Origin: Laguncularia racemosa
Taxonomy: Eukaryota > Streptophyta > Magnoliopsida > Myrtales > Combretaceae
DNA: 64,000 nucleotides
NCBI GenBank assembly: GCA_037954665.1
Contig: JBBMOL010000071.1
Span: 2,227,441-2,291,440, forward strand
Direction of reading: 5' to 3'
Part shown: positions 36,591 to 47,975 of the stretch, piece after piece
Layout: every line of letters begins with the position of its first letter
Numbering within the stretch: position 1 is the first letter of the stretch
Program-made: the position numbers and the translations under genes
Notes under the pieces: generated by a model
What the model saw: the letters and a program-made list of their open reading frames with translations, nothing else
What the model was told of the DNA's origin: nothing
Databases searched by the model: none

Positions 36591-37247
36591 CCATTCATTA
36601 ACATTCGCGATTCATGTACAAAACTATTTGAAATTTTGTAATTTATTAACATTTTCTAATAAATTATTTTTTTCTATTTTTATATTTACCCTTTCACATC
36701 TTCTTTAATAATTATTTCTAATTTTTTTTATAATCATCAAATTTTTTTCAATGATAAATTTCCACAAATTATTATTTTAAAAAAATTTAAATTTTACATT
36801 AAAATAACAAAAAAATAATAATTTTCATAAATTTAAATGTTATAAAAATTGATATATAAATTATTAAAAAAAAATTCGAATTGTAGTGTTCATACCTTCA
36901 ATAAAGCCAATTTTGGTTTAATTGAAGGCACATTTTTGGTTTACGATTTCACCACCTATTTTATGAATTACTTTACTAGGTATCTTATTTTGTGATTTGT
37001 TTTTAAAAATAACAATATTTTAGTTAATTTCAAATTTAAAAGTGTCATTTTGCTACATATAACCTTTTTGAAACCATTTATAATACCTAAACAAACTCTA
37101 TTTAAGTAGTTAATTATAAAAATAAATAAAATTTAGATAGTTAATTATAAAGATAACAAAATTTAGATATCAAATTAACACTTTTAAATTTTAGGAACTT
37201 AATTACAAAAACAAATAACGTTTAAGTATCAAATGTAATATTTGCCC

Positions 37248-38780
37248 TATTTTAAATAAAAAAACAAAATTTAAAATAAATCAAACTTAAACAAGTTTAA
37301 CAAAATTGAGTTTGAGCTTAAAATTATAAACTCAATTGAGCCTAGACGCAACATTATACACTTTCACTCCACTCAACTGGTCTCGTTTTCTTTAATATTT
37401 AGGTATTATTACAAAACTAGGTGAAGTGCGCTATGCATGGATATTAATAAAGTATATTTATACTAAGGAAAACAAAAGAGTTACAATGCTTCTAAATGTT
37501 AATATGCTAAGAGTTGTATCATTCGTACTCAGTCGTGCAAAGATTGCCACTCTAAATTATATTATTTATTCTTAAAACATAACTGAAATGATTTAAAGAA
37601 TGACAATTGATTAATGGTGGCTTATCAAATGGTTGCGCTTTTAAAAATATATAAATTATAAATCCAATATTAATACGTGTGAACATGGGAGAGACATTCA
37701 ATATATTAATTACATTATCAACTCTCTCTTTTTTTAAAAAAAAAAAAAATTGTAAACCCCTTCTAATATTTTGTATTCTTTTTTTTGTCTTCCTAGTATT
37801 TTGATATTAATTTTTCAAGTTTTGTTATTCCATAACTTGCAAACCAAACGTCATATGTCCATAAAATTCTTAGCTCCACTTGAAATTATACGGTTGAAAA
37901 TCATCCTTTTTTAAGCACACTTGGCTGATTCTTTTATTTATTTTGTAATTTAAAAAATTGATAAGATTTTAAGATTATAATCACTATAAGATTTTATAAT
38001 TTTACAATCACATTACTAGGTATGAAAACTTAAAAATAATGAAAAAACTGAAAAAATTCCATGAAAAAAATACGAAATTAAGAACATGTCTGCAAAAATG
38101 TAAAAAGACATATAGAGTAAAAATAAATTAATTAATAAAAGTAAAAACAATTCATTATAATCTTAAAATTTTACAATCACATTACAAGATATATGGAATA
38201 ATATTATTTTAATTTTCAAATAAAAGTACGTGTCATTAACTTTTCAACAATATAAAATTTACTAAAATCAAAATTCACATTGCAAAAGTTATGCAAGATT
38301 GAAATTATTGGCATAAAATAATTTTATTTTAATTTTTATAATAATTTATAAATTGAGAAAAATTTAATTTAATTTTTTGAGAAATTAAGGGATTAAACTC
38401 TAAAATTCATCAAAACTGAAATAGAGATAGTAAAATAAATAAAAAAACTTTAGTACGTTTATGGCCACTTCTTTATGGCACTAGTTGTTGCTTTATTAAT
38501 AGGCTCACAATTTAACTTTGATTGTTATCACTGGTACAAAAATACAGTCCTACACAAACTTGTACTTAAAAATTAAAAAGTATAAACTCTTATAATACAT
38601 TTATCTCTTATCTTAAGATAATGTATGTAGATTGATGGTTCAAATGGTTAATCGCAATAATAAATATTGTGAATAGAAAATAATCCATTCTAATTTATAT
38701 AGAAATAATTTAAATTTTCACTTTATGACTTGAGGGATTGAATCAATCTTGACCCGTGTACCTGTCTAACCCTATGGTGG
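37248..38780. other. AT-rich intergenic DNA
   Basis: It starts with the same old-repeat type (TTGAGTTTGAGCTTAA) seen on the other side of the outer MULE and ends with non-coding AT-rich sequence. No gene or element end was found. Confidence 0.55.
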
Positions 38781-38788
38781 GTCTAGAA

Positions 38789-39223
38789 CTAGGCCACCAG
38801 GTCACCAATCTGGTGTACCAGTTCGGTGCTAGGGCATGGGATCGAGTTGATCCGTGCCCGCCTCTCCCTAAAACACATGCTCAAACTCTTTCCGTTGGAA
38901 GTCATAACATATGCATAAACTTTCTTCTTAATCAAATTACAAGAAGACATCAAACTCATTTGTTGGAGTTTTGATGGAAACAATTGTATGCGAAGTTCTC
39001 CAGCTTGGTCTGCTTTCTGCAATGCAATCGTACACATCTTAAGCATTAGTTTTAACAACCATCTGTCACCACTTTTCTGTGTTGCCCAGTACAATGCTTC
39101 ACGGATAGGCAAAGCTTCACAGGCTTCTGGACAGGAGGCTAACATATTAATACTCACTGCTGCTACCAACCGATCTCCAGGATGATTTCTTGCCACCACT
39201 CTATGCCCCGCCGCATCAGTCAA
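38789..39223 (-). pseudogene. LINE-type RNase H (RVT_3) domain remnant
   Basis: The minus-strand frame opens with VVARNHPGDRLVAAVS and CPEACEALPIREALYWATQKS, the first half of the RNase H-like domain of plant non-LTR elements. The conserved continuation (VVVKTNA, stop, DVYDCIAESRPSW) then lies in another frame, showing a frameshift near 39050. The rest of the 144-codon open frame is therefore a by-product. Such domains occur at the C-terminus of LINE pol and in orphan RNase H genes. No reverse transcriptase was found next to it. Confidence 0.7.
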
Positions 39224-39978
39224 GTTGGAATACAGAAAGTTAAAAGGTTTAGGACATTACATATTTTAATAGATATCTGAACTATTTAAGAAGCTTTAGT
39301 AGTTTAGTAGATGTAGGCACAGTCTAGTTTTCCTTTCGAATCAAACGAAACTTTTAAATCGATTTGAATAAAATCACATGGTTCACTTGAAGAATTTTTC
39401 TAATTTTTAAAACTTTGGATTTGTTTAGTTTACGGATCAAATTATAGTTTATAATATAAAAAAAAACTTACATACATAACATGAAATTTTATATTACAGA
39501 ACCAAAATTCTCTTAATAATCACATTCATTAACACTACATGACAGGCTGTTGAAGTCAATATTCATGCGATTAATGAATTCCCAAAGTATGTCAACAACT
39601 AATTATATTCTTAAATGTAGCAAACCATATGCATGACCCATCACAAGTTAACTTAATGACACCCAAGTTGGGCACTTCCCATGTTGATTCTAGTGATGTA
39701 AAACTAGTCGTTGGCGGTCAAAGGCTCCTTAATTAAATGATTCTCTTGTTGTTGCTGTAGAAAATCCGTCTCTAAACCCTATTATGAACATAATATCAAT
39801 ATGGATTGAATAGAAGAAGAAATAAAAATGCCACGTGAAATTGCTGAGTGTAATTCTTGCAATTTGCATAGTAATATGTATACAGTATTGTAGTTGGACT
39901 CCAGCCATTAATCAAAGCCGAAATTACTATCATGGAATATATGGTGACTGCATCTTCAACAAATCACTATCTATCCTA
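39224..39978. other. Intergenic, nothing recognised
   Basis: AT-rich sequence with no supported coding, RNA or element feature on either strand. Confidence 0.5.
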
Positions 39979-40126
39979 GGCGATTTCATAATATCTTATT
40001 CTCTACTTTCTCCATTCTGGTGATTGATTGCATGATTTGCACTACCAACAAAGGCAATTTCATGATATCTTACTCTCTACTTTCTCCACTCTGGTGACTG
40101 ATTGCATGAACTGCGCCATCAACGAA
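39979..40126. repeat. 74-bp tandem duplication
   Basis: GATTTCATAATATCTTATTC at about 39982 recurs as AATTTCATGATATCTTACTC at about 40056. Both are followed by TCTACTTTCTCCA, a C or T, TCTGGTGA and GATTGCATGA. Weaker similarity to the CTGCATCTTCAACAAATCA stretch just before suggests a third, partial unit. Confidence 0.8.
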
Positions 40127-40268
40127 TCATTATTCCATGGTGCTCTTTATTTAGAAACTTGTCGTGGCAATTTCAAACTCCATAACTTGTAACTACGTCA
40201 TATGAAGATTGCTTTTTCAAATGCATTTAGGATCCACAATGCTAGAGCTACAAGTTGATCTGTGGTCC

Positions 40269-40298
40269 TTTCTCTCTCTCTCTCTCTCTCTCTCTTTT
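40269..40298. repeat. (CT)n microsatellite
   Basis: A pure CT run of about 14 units. No adjacent gene was identified. Confidence 0.95.
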
Positions 40299-41519
40299 TA
40301 ATATATTTTATTTATTTATTTTTCTGGGGGATGTTGATACCAGAAAACCAAAAGCCAGTCAATTTTTTTTAAAAAAAAAATTGCACAATTGCATATGCGG
40401 ATGGATAGAGATGGAAGAAACTTTAACTATAATCTTTTGGTCCACCACCACCTCCTCGCCCTGGTTATAGTTCAATCATAAATTTAGTCTCATCCCATAT
40501 TTTATTTTATAAATGTCGACGTTTTCTACGGTGTTAATAGTATAATCTAATGTATTGATGGATTTTAAATGTTTCATAAATCAAGAGTTTGTGCATAGGT
40601 CAGATAAAGGTGAATTGTGGTTCTAAGAGGCGCCTTCAAACTTGGGCAATCGACAGGATGAGCAATGGTGGAGCACCAGATCACAAAAGAGGACTTATCA
40701 GATCAATGAACTTGAGGTTGAATGGTATGCTTAGGTGGTCCAATGAAGGTTTTGGTGGTCGGATGTAGCCTCTAGGTGGTTGAGCGGCTTTTGTTGTTCT
40801 CATAACATCACTCCTTGTTAAATCTTGAAAACAGAAAAAAAAAAAATCAAATTCTAAAATGATATATATTTTTAGTATCCTCTAGATGTCCTTGTTGTGT
40901 TTAATTTTTAAAGTAAACCTCAATTCAAGTCCTACACTAAGCAGACTTCACATGCAGAATACAGGTTGCATTATTGGTTCAGTTCTCACCTCGAATCCGT
41001 ATGATTATGGAGTTGAAATTAACTTATCGTTAATCCTACTCTTGAAGTTAGATTGTAATAAAAGGGAATGGAAATGAAATAGGAAATGCACGAAATAAAC
41101 TGGTTCAAAGTAGCAAAAAGTTGCATAAAAACTATTATGGTATTCAACACAAATGTAGGAATTGCAAGGAATGTATTAAAAATAATAATATTAGGTTTAG
41201 TTTGCATAGTGAAATAAGATTGAAATAAAATTATAATTTTTAAAAAATTGAATAAAGAAGTAATAACTTTTTCTTATACTTCCTTTAAGGTTTCATTAAT
41301 AGATAGAAAAATATGTTGGTAAAAAAGAAGAAAAAATAAAAAAAAATAATTATTCGTATTACGTGTAATGATTAGATATGTAAAAAATATATAATTATTT
41401 TATTCTATTTTTATGAAGTTAATCAAACATACTATAAAAGGTACTCTAGTCGCTAGGATTCAGCTAAATATCACCTAGCTTAGCAGGGTTTTTTGGGTTG
41501 GACAAAGGTTTCATCATTC
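40299..41519. other. Intergenic, nothing recognised
   Basis: A less AT-rich patch at 40600-40800 (GGTGGTCGGATG, GGTGGTTGAGCGG) has no usable reading frame. The rest is AT-rich. 41190-41420 may be an old MITE, but no paired ends were confirmed. Confidence 0.45.
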
Positions 41520-41948
41520 AGTCCAAAAGAGTCCATTAGCAAAAATAGAAGAAAAGTGAGCAAGAAGATTGCCAAGGAGACTTATGGCCTCAGAAGTATC
41601 TATAGTAGCACACGCCAAATAATCCGCTAATTGATTGCATTCCCTCACAGTAGCTAGCAGCTTAACAGCATCAAAACTCAAGTTTTTTTTTTTTTAACTG
41701 CAGAAAGTTATTATTGGAAATTGGCTTACAAGATCACTATTTTCAGACTGAATCCATCGTAAAGTTTATGCAGAATTAGCTTCAATGATTATATTTTGCA
41801 AATTTAATTCACTAGCAACGTTAAGTCCCCACGTGATGCTCGACAACTCCATATCTAGTGGTAAGGCGAAGGCTACTTTTTCATAAAATCCATCCAATAG
41901 GGTATTAATATAAGTTCTAACAATTCTGTTAATATTACGATGATACAT
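41520..41948 (-). pseudogene. Second LINE-type RNase H (RVT_3) remnant
   Basis: On the minus strand, FALPLDMELSSITWGLNVAS then LNLQNIIIEANSA (41890-41766) is the middle of an RVT_3 RNase H domain, with the Glu and ESD-like positions recognisable (EAN here). After a frame change and a poly-T interruption at 41683-41695, FDAVKLLATVRECNQLADYL (about 41675-41616) gives the C-terminal His/Asp-type block (REHNxxAD in the family, REC here). Stops and a missing N-terminus make it a fossil. It is a different copy from the one at 38.8-39.2 kb. Confidence 0.7.
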
Positions 41949-41959
41949 CTATCTTAACA

Positions 41960-42360
41960 ATACTCTTTATTGATAATATAATACAGAATGTTGTGACTTT
42001 ATGTAAATGATTTTTTTTTTTTATGTGTGACACTCTCGTCACGGATGGTATGCCAAGAACCTATTCAGATTGGCTATTGCAGGTCTTTCCCTTCGTGTTG
42101 CCCAAAATTCTATAACATGGGCTTTCCCAGATCTTTCCCAGTCTGGCTCTGGCCTCCCACTACCTGGGCCATGGACACACGTCTCGTTCGAGCCACACCC
42201 CCTAGATAACGTAGAGGAAAGTGCACGACCAAAGGGTGTCCTGTGTACTTCCTTACGTTCCCGCTAGTCCGGCAGTGATCCTTATGCCATTGCGAGAATT
42301 CCCCATTTAGCAATTTTGATTTCAAATCTTTTAAGTATAGCTTGCGGGCATGAATTTATT
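41960..42360. other. GC-richer segment of unknown origin
   Basis: 42030-42310 is markedly less AT-rich (CCCACTACCTGGGCCATGG, CGTTCCCGCTAGTCCGGC). Short open frames on both strands carry no family signal. It may be part of a retrotransposon LTR or UTR, but no partner copy exists in the window. Confidence 0.4.
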
Positions 42361-42619
42361 ATTTTTTTGCTGGTGGAATAACTGTTCTTTGCTTTTGAGG
42401 GGTTGTCAATGGCTCTTATTGACATATTAGGTGAAAGTGCCACTAATAGGTTTTTTTCGAGTATGTTTTTATAAATAATTTCGAAAGTTCATGTATAAGA
42501 GTTGCATATTTTTATATAAGTGGTGTAACTTTTACGGAAAAAGAAATAAATATTATTATTTTTCAAGAATTTTCAAAAAAAAAAAAAACCAATTGAAAAA
42601 ATATTTATACAAATGTACT

Positions 42620-43345
42620 ACTTAAAATTGGTACTTAAAGTATCGATTTAGTGCATCAGCTTATATTTTTTATTTAGGTAATGCAACTAACTAAAATTTA
42701 TTCACCTTTTTGTAACAAAATAATTGTTCCTTTTACAATAAATAAGTTTTATTTAATATTAGATTTTAATTGATATGTCATTATGGGATTTTTTTTCGCA
42801 ATTTCAATAGTATTAACCGATGCCAAATTAAATTGAAATCGATAATTGAAGTGTCGAGTTTAGCTTGTAGTAAAATCAGCATTTAAAGTATCAATTTTAT
42901 GCAAACTCTAATTGGGTTATATTTTTTATTTAGGTAATGAAATTAATTAAAATTTATTCAATTTTTTTTATAATGAAATAATCGTTTCTTTTATAACAAG
43001 TAAGTTTTGGTTAATGTTAGATTCTGATTAATACGTCATTACAGGATTCTATTTCGCAATTTTAGTGGTATTAATTGATACCAAATTAAATTGAAATCCG
43101 CAATCGAAGTGTCAATTTTAGTTCAATTTCTAACTAAAATTGGAACTTGAAGTGCCAATATTGCGCAAACTCCAATGGGGTTATATTTTTTATTTAGGTA
43201 ATGATATTAATTAAAATTTATTCATTTTTTTCTAATGAAATAATCATTTCTTTTACAACAAATAAGTTTAGGTTATTATTAGATTTTGATTGATACGTCA
43301 TTACAGAATTCTACTTCACAATTTTAATGTCATTAATCGATACTA
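42620..43345. repeat. Degenerate tandem repeat, about 260-bp unit x 3
   Basis: TTATATTTTTTATTTAGGTAATG recurs (start positions 42661, 42917 and 43181, one extra T in some). Each copy is followed by AAAATTTATTCA, AATAATYRTTYCTTTTA, AATAAGTTT, GATTGATAYGTCATTA and a TTAATYGATAC block. The spacing is 256 and 264 bp. The last unit ends near 43345. Confidence 0.88.
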
Positions 43346-43559
43346 TATGATAGAAAATAAATCATACTTATAATGATCTGTAACTAATTTTTGCATTGAA
43401 TTCTCAAACCATATAGTACAACTAAACGAAGAAATTGAAAGTTTTTATTAAACATGCAATGGTATATATATAAGTACAGATCAAGCATCTATAGAGAAAT
43501 GGCTATAAATATATAATATAATACAAAGCTATGACTACCTCCTCCTCTATTGCTCGACT

Positions 43560-44640
43560 ATACGCGCACTTTTATCATTTGGCATAGGATTAAGTTAAGG
43601 ATGTACTATTTGATCCGTATCTATTTGCATAATCCCAGTGTCATCTGAACCTAAACTAGGTAAACTGGATGAAGGAGACATGTAAAAAGAAATGAGAGTA
43701 AGTTTGACTTGAGTAAGACCTTCACCCATATCACCATCGCCATCACCAGGTCATGTCTTATGTGGAGCTAGAAGAGTGGTGGTGTAAGTGTTGGAACTGT
43801 CTCCAAAAGTAGTGAAAATGGGTGTAGATGGGCTTGACTTGTTGTGATATACTAGAGTCTGAGTATGGGATGCGAGAGGTGAGTCCTTATAGTCATCTCT
43901 CATCTTTAATTGAGCATTTCTACCACTTCAGTTTCGAACTCGAGCACATCATCCCTAGGGGGCTACGATGGTGGCAAGTCTTACTATTCATCAGCGTTAT
44001 CTACATCGGGTGGTGCATGATCTAGAGTCATACCTTTGAATTGACATACTACCCTAACTACCTTAGGTGCCTCAAATAGAATGTCACTATGTGGCATTTT
44101 CAAGTAGGCGCTCAATGAAATTAGCCTACAAAAAAAAAAAAAAACACAAAACACAAAACACAAGAAATAATATAATAGGAAGATTAGATACATAGCATGT
44201 AACCTAACATGGTGCTAATTCAATCTATGTACCATCGAGTGATCTCCTAATAATAGGCAGCATACCTTGGGACCGTACTGTTTGGTGAGTCGTAAGCTAG
44301 AGTTAAATGGATAATACGATGTCGACAATCAACCTACTGCTCTAATAAAGTCGAGTGTGCAATGACCTAATTTCTCTCGGTCTTACCTCACATGCCAAGC
44401 TCATGGAGCTTTGTAAATGTGTTGGTGTACCATGGTATTGTTTGGATGCCTCTAAATTGGTGAACTACTCGATTTGTAAAGTACAACTTGACAATATGAA
44501 AGTAAATAAGTTGTACTCGGATAAGTCCAATGTTGCTACCCTCCCGATAATAAGTTGGTAGCATCACTATGTCTACATGCGTGTACAAGACCCAAACCAC
44601 CTAAAAGCTAACATGTTAGAATAACCATGAGTCATAAACT
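43560..44640 (-). pseudogene. Second plant mobile domain (PMD) remnant
   Basis: Read on the minus strand from 44600, the frame MVWVLYTHVDIVMLPTYYRE, then VQLIYFHIVKLYFTNRVVHQF and RGIQTIPWYTN, follows the order of the plant mobile domain (W.PY, LIYFxIVEWHxPDRVxRQFGxxQxIP). A stop follows GM, then a continuation through about 44220. Further downstream, 44190-43980 (SLSAYLKMPHSDILFEAPKV) and 43970-43640 may be the rest of a longer protein. No inverted repeats or target duplication could be assigned. It is diverged from the PMD at 35 kb, so it is an independent insertion or an older copy. Confidence 0.55.
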
Positions 44641-44718
44641 TTTAACAAGGAAGTAGAACAAAGTAAAGGAGGTTGAATGACTCTTGCATTTGTTTTTCTT
44701 GTTTAATTCTAAATGAGA

Positions 44719-45116
44719 TTGGAACATATTAATGTTTTGGTGTAAGCTCAAATAAATGGTCAAACTTTCAATTAATTAAAATAAATGATCAACATTACAT
44801 AAAATGATTCAAATAAAGGGCTCTATTACTCTACTGTTACAACATCATGACGTAGTGCTGTTGTGGCTTGTTATATGACATGTGATATTGACATTTTAAG
44901 TATATGGTGTTGACGTGCTAGATATGTGACACGTTATGTGATTTATGGCGATGCCACATTAGCAACGTGTCAAATAACGTATCATGTAATAGTGTTGTAA
45001 CAATAAGGTAATGAAATCTCTTATTTGAATAATTTTGTATAATGTTGGTTTTCTATTTTAATTATTAAAAATTCAATTAATTATTTGAATTAATCCTCAA
45101 ACATTGATCATTCCAA
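44719..45116. mobile_element. Foldback/MULE-type non-autonomous element with long inverted arms
   Basis: The left arm (44721-44885) and the reverse complement of the right arm (45114-44945) match over about 165 bp: GGAACATATTAATGTTT against GGAATGATCAATGTTT, CAATTAATT, CAACATTA.ATAAAAT.ATTCAAATAA, and TGTTACAACA. The loop between the arms is only about 60 bp. There is no coding capacity. The structure is a near-perfect candidate for a foldback transcript and small RNA production (inference). Confidence 0.82.
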
Positions 45117-46134
45117 GTATATTTTTCATAATTCTAAATTCTTTCATCTACTTTTCCAATACTATCCCCTATTATAGGATTGTTACGGGAGCATCAATTA
45201 ATGAGCCTATAGGCAATAATATGAATGCTCGAGCCAAGTAATTTTAGTAATTAAAATCATGTAATTGGAAAATTGTAATTCGAATGTTAACCCGACTTGT
45301 TTTATGTAAAAATCTTTAATGTTTATATAAAACAATGGCTTAGGTTTATTTCTTGAATCTCAATGTTACTTTTAAATACTAAAGCGTCCCGAGATGAAGT
45401 TTAATGTTTAATCTCATACTCTCTCTCTATAACTTACTGTAACTCAAAGATGGTTTTTTTGTATTTCTTTTAGGTTTCTTACTCTCTTTAGGGTTTCTTA
45501 TTGATGTATATTTTCCGAGTTTAATATGTGATTCTTACTAACTAATTAGCTGCTTTGTTTGTGTTTGTATGAGGATAATTCTGGACTTTGGTCTATAATA
45601 CCTTTTTTTTTTCCCTCCCGACGTAAAAACAAGACTGCATAACCATATCCATAGACATCTTGTATATATGGTGGAGGAGGGATAGAAGTAAGTTTGAATT
45701 AACAGTATCCAAAATCTAGACGAATAGCTTTGCAAGGGAATTTGTAAAAGACGATAAGCAATTTTCAAAGACATGAAACCTAAGCTGAATCCACTTGTTA
45801 TAATAGAAAAATGCTACTTGGGCACACCATCTCTTTATAGATTAATATGAGTAAACTAAAATGAAGACCCATTTTGAATGGGAAGTCATAATTGTATAAG
45901 TAATAGCAATTCCTAGTAAGCTTTACCATCTTGTTAGTAATTGCTATGTGGTGGGCATATGTTCGATGTCAGATGCCTAAAAGTTAAATATGATAAGTTT
46001 TATTAATCCGTTCTATAATTATGTAAAAATATTACACAACGAGATGCTTTTGTGTATGAAATCTTTTAAAATTTTCTTATTTGTGATTATACTAAACAAT
46101 ACATATTTATTTTTTTAATATAATTAAGGAAATA
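45117..46134. other. Intergenic, nothing recognised
   Basis: AT-rich sequence. A (CT)n run lies near 45419. No gene or element was supported. Confidence 0.5.
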
Positions 46135-46634
46135 GTAAACTTTAATACTTTACATTTATTTACTTTTTTTATTTAAGTTATGAACTATTTTTTTTATTTT
46201 ATTTAAGTTCTTGACATTTTTAAAAATTTACCAAAAAAAAAAATTTCATTAAATATATTAAATTTTCATTCTATCATGGGTATATATTAGCTTCCAATCA
46301 GTCTTTGGCGAGTTGGCCAAAGTGATTAGGGTACACACCATTTTTTTCTAATTCATTTTTTAATTTTAATTATTTTTTACTATATTATATTATTAAATAT
46401 ATTTAATATTATTTTTATTTTATTATGTACATAAATACATTAATAACTATCATTTAGTTAAATTAATTATTGTTGATCAATTTGAAGTTAATATGTCATA
46501 GATGAATAAAAAAATCAATAGATTTTACAAAGGTCTTATTTTTGTAAGAATTTGAAAAAATGAGGACTTGAATAGAAAAAAAATATTAAGAATTCAAATA
46601 GAAAAGTAAATAAATGCTAAAGGCAAAAACGTAC
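46135..46634. mobile_element. Short MULE-like non-autonomous element
   Basis: The left end (GTAAACTTTAATACTTTACA, then TTTATTTACTTTTT and ATTTAAGTTATGAACTATTT) matches the reverse-complemented right end (GTACGTTTTTGCCTTTAGCA, then TTTATTTACTTTTC and ATTTGAATTCTTAATATTTT). The element is about 500 bp without coding capacity. Its interior has GGCGAGTTGGCCAAAGTG and a TATATTATTAAATATATTTA stretch that recurs near 51.1, 51.9, 52.6 and 53.2 kb. Confidence 0.6.
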
Positions 46635-46795
46635 CTTTTTCTATAGTTAATTTCCAATGAGAGTTATAGCCTATAGAAGTAATTGCTTCAAAAAATATAA
46701 CTACATCTCATCTCCTTTTGTCCCTTGTTCTTAGAGCACATAACACAATAAAGGTTCTTAAAAATAATTTTTACAAACCAAAAAACACTTTCTTA

Positions 46796-47397
46796 TGTCA
46801 CATTTAGTATATAAAAATATTTGAAAATAAAAAAAAGGTACATAATGGAAAGGAATGGAATTGCAATTTCCCTTTTCAAGTTTAAGAATCAATGTCACTT
46901 TTGATATCTAAGAATGATTTAGAAAGGAATGGAGTGAAATATATTAGAATAGAATAGAATTGGTAATGAAATGTTAAGTCGATTCTTGTGTTTGAAAACA
47001 TTTACGAAACTGAATAGAATGGAATGGTATATGGTGGTATAAAAAATGTTATTTTAGTAATTATTATTGATGAGAGTGGAATGGAATCATGATTTCATCT
47101 TCTTAAAGGCGAGATTGAATTTCCCCTTAAAGTCAAAATCATTGATTTCGAGGAATCATGATTTCGGCTTAAAAAATATTTCCAAACATAGGAAATGAAG
47201 TGAAACCCAAAATTGAGATTTAATTCCAGATCTATTCTAGTATACTAAACGTGACATGAAATCTTACTCAAAGGTAGAATAGTTGACTTTAAGAAATTGC
47301 CATTTCACCTTTTAAAGCCACATCTAAATGCAAGAATGAGAATGGAACTTGAAATCATGATTTTATTCCAGGTCAATTATGCATATTAAATGTGTCA
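46796..47397. mobile_element. Tourist-like (PIF/Harbinger) MITE with TTA target duplication
   Basis: The left end TGTCACATTTAGTATATAAA and the reverse-complemented right end TGACACATTTAATATGCATA form terminal inverted repeats. TTA lies directly outside both (46793-46795 and 47398-47400), the 3-bp target size of PIF/Harbinger. The 602-bp interior repeats GGAATGGAAT and ATCATGATTT motifs and has no reading frame. Confidence 0.8.
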
Positions 47398-47482
47398 TTA
47401 GTTTGTTTACAAGTGGGTCACCTTTAGAAAGCATTTAATGGTCTTAGCAACAAAAATTACATTATTACTATTATTAATTTAT

Positions 47483-47548
47483 GGGTAAATTCATTTTATA
47501 TACATGTATTTTTACACTTTAATACTTTGTATACTTGCATTTTCATTT
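47483..47548 (+). repeat. MULE-type terminal repeat (GGGTAAA), left-facing end
   Basis: GGGTAAATTCATTTTATATA followed by CATGTATTTTTACACTTTAA and ATACTTGCATTTTCATTTT matches, in inverted orientation, the ends at 52092 and 53342. It is probably the left end of an older MULE that was later filled with MITEs and a gypsy element. Confidence 0.6.
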
Positions 47549-47975
47549 TAAGGGCTTATTTGGATTTATTCTTTTTTTATTATTAATTTTATCTATATTT
47601 GTTTGAACTTTGACAGTTGAAAAACTATCTTATCTCTACTTTATCTATTTCTATTTTATTATTAAGATGAAGATAATGATTGAGAAATAAGAATTAATAA
47701 GTGAAAATTCATGTACTTTTAATGGAAAGGTTTAAAAACATATTTTATATATTGGAAACGAAATTTTAATTAGCCTTTTTGTAAAAATTAATAAACTAAA
47801 TTGTAAATATGTTCAACTATCAACTTAATAGAGAATTGTTTTTTTGCAAGAAAGATATATATATATATATCTTTTTAGCATATTATTATTAACAAATACA
47901 TGTTTGAATAGATGTAAAAAAAAACAAAAACAAAACCAAAAGGACTAGAGAAAGGATGAAACAAATGAGCCCTTA
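47549..47975 (+). mobile_element. MITE, complete copy (TAAGGGCTTATTTGG family)
   Basis: The ends TAAGGGCTTATTTGG and, inverted, TAAGGGCTCATTTG bound 427 bp. Inside are TGAAAATTCATGTACTTTTA and AAACATATTTTATATATTGG. The gypsy element's LTR begins at the very next base, so the retrotransposon inserted at the MITE edge. Confidence 0.75.

Larger units (their letters stand above)
30637..37247 (+). mobile_element. Mutator-like DNA transposon (outer element) with long terminal inverted repeats
   Basis: The left end (30637, GGGTAAATATCATGTTTAAT) and the reverse complement of the right end (37247, GGGCAAATATTACATTTGAT) match and stay aligned through ATACTTAAAY, then through CTAAAACAGGTGATGAAGTC versus CATAAAATAGGTGGTGAAAT, up to GTGCCTTCAA. 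The left inverted repeat is about 190 bp and the right about 340 bp, the latter with extra copies of a TTAATTATAAA motif. The G-rich start and the long imperfect repeats are typical of MULEs. No clear 9-bp target duplication remains. Inside are a decayed MuDR-type transposase (plus strand) and a second, nested MULE at 34203-36581. Confidence 0.85.

Noticed and set aside
38789..39223. 144-codon minus-strand frame as an intact host gene
   Set aside because: The RNase H signal switches frame in the middle, so the long open frame is coincidental.
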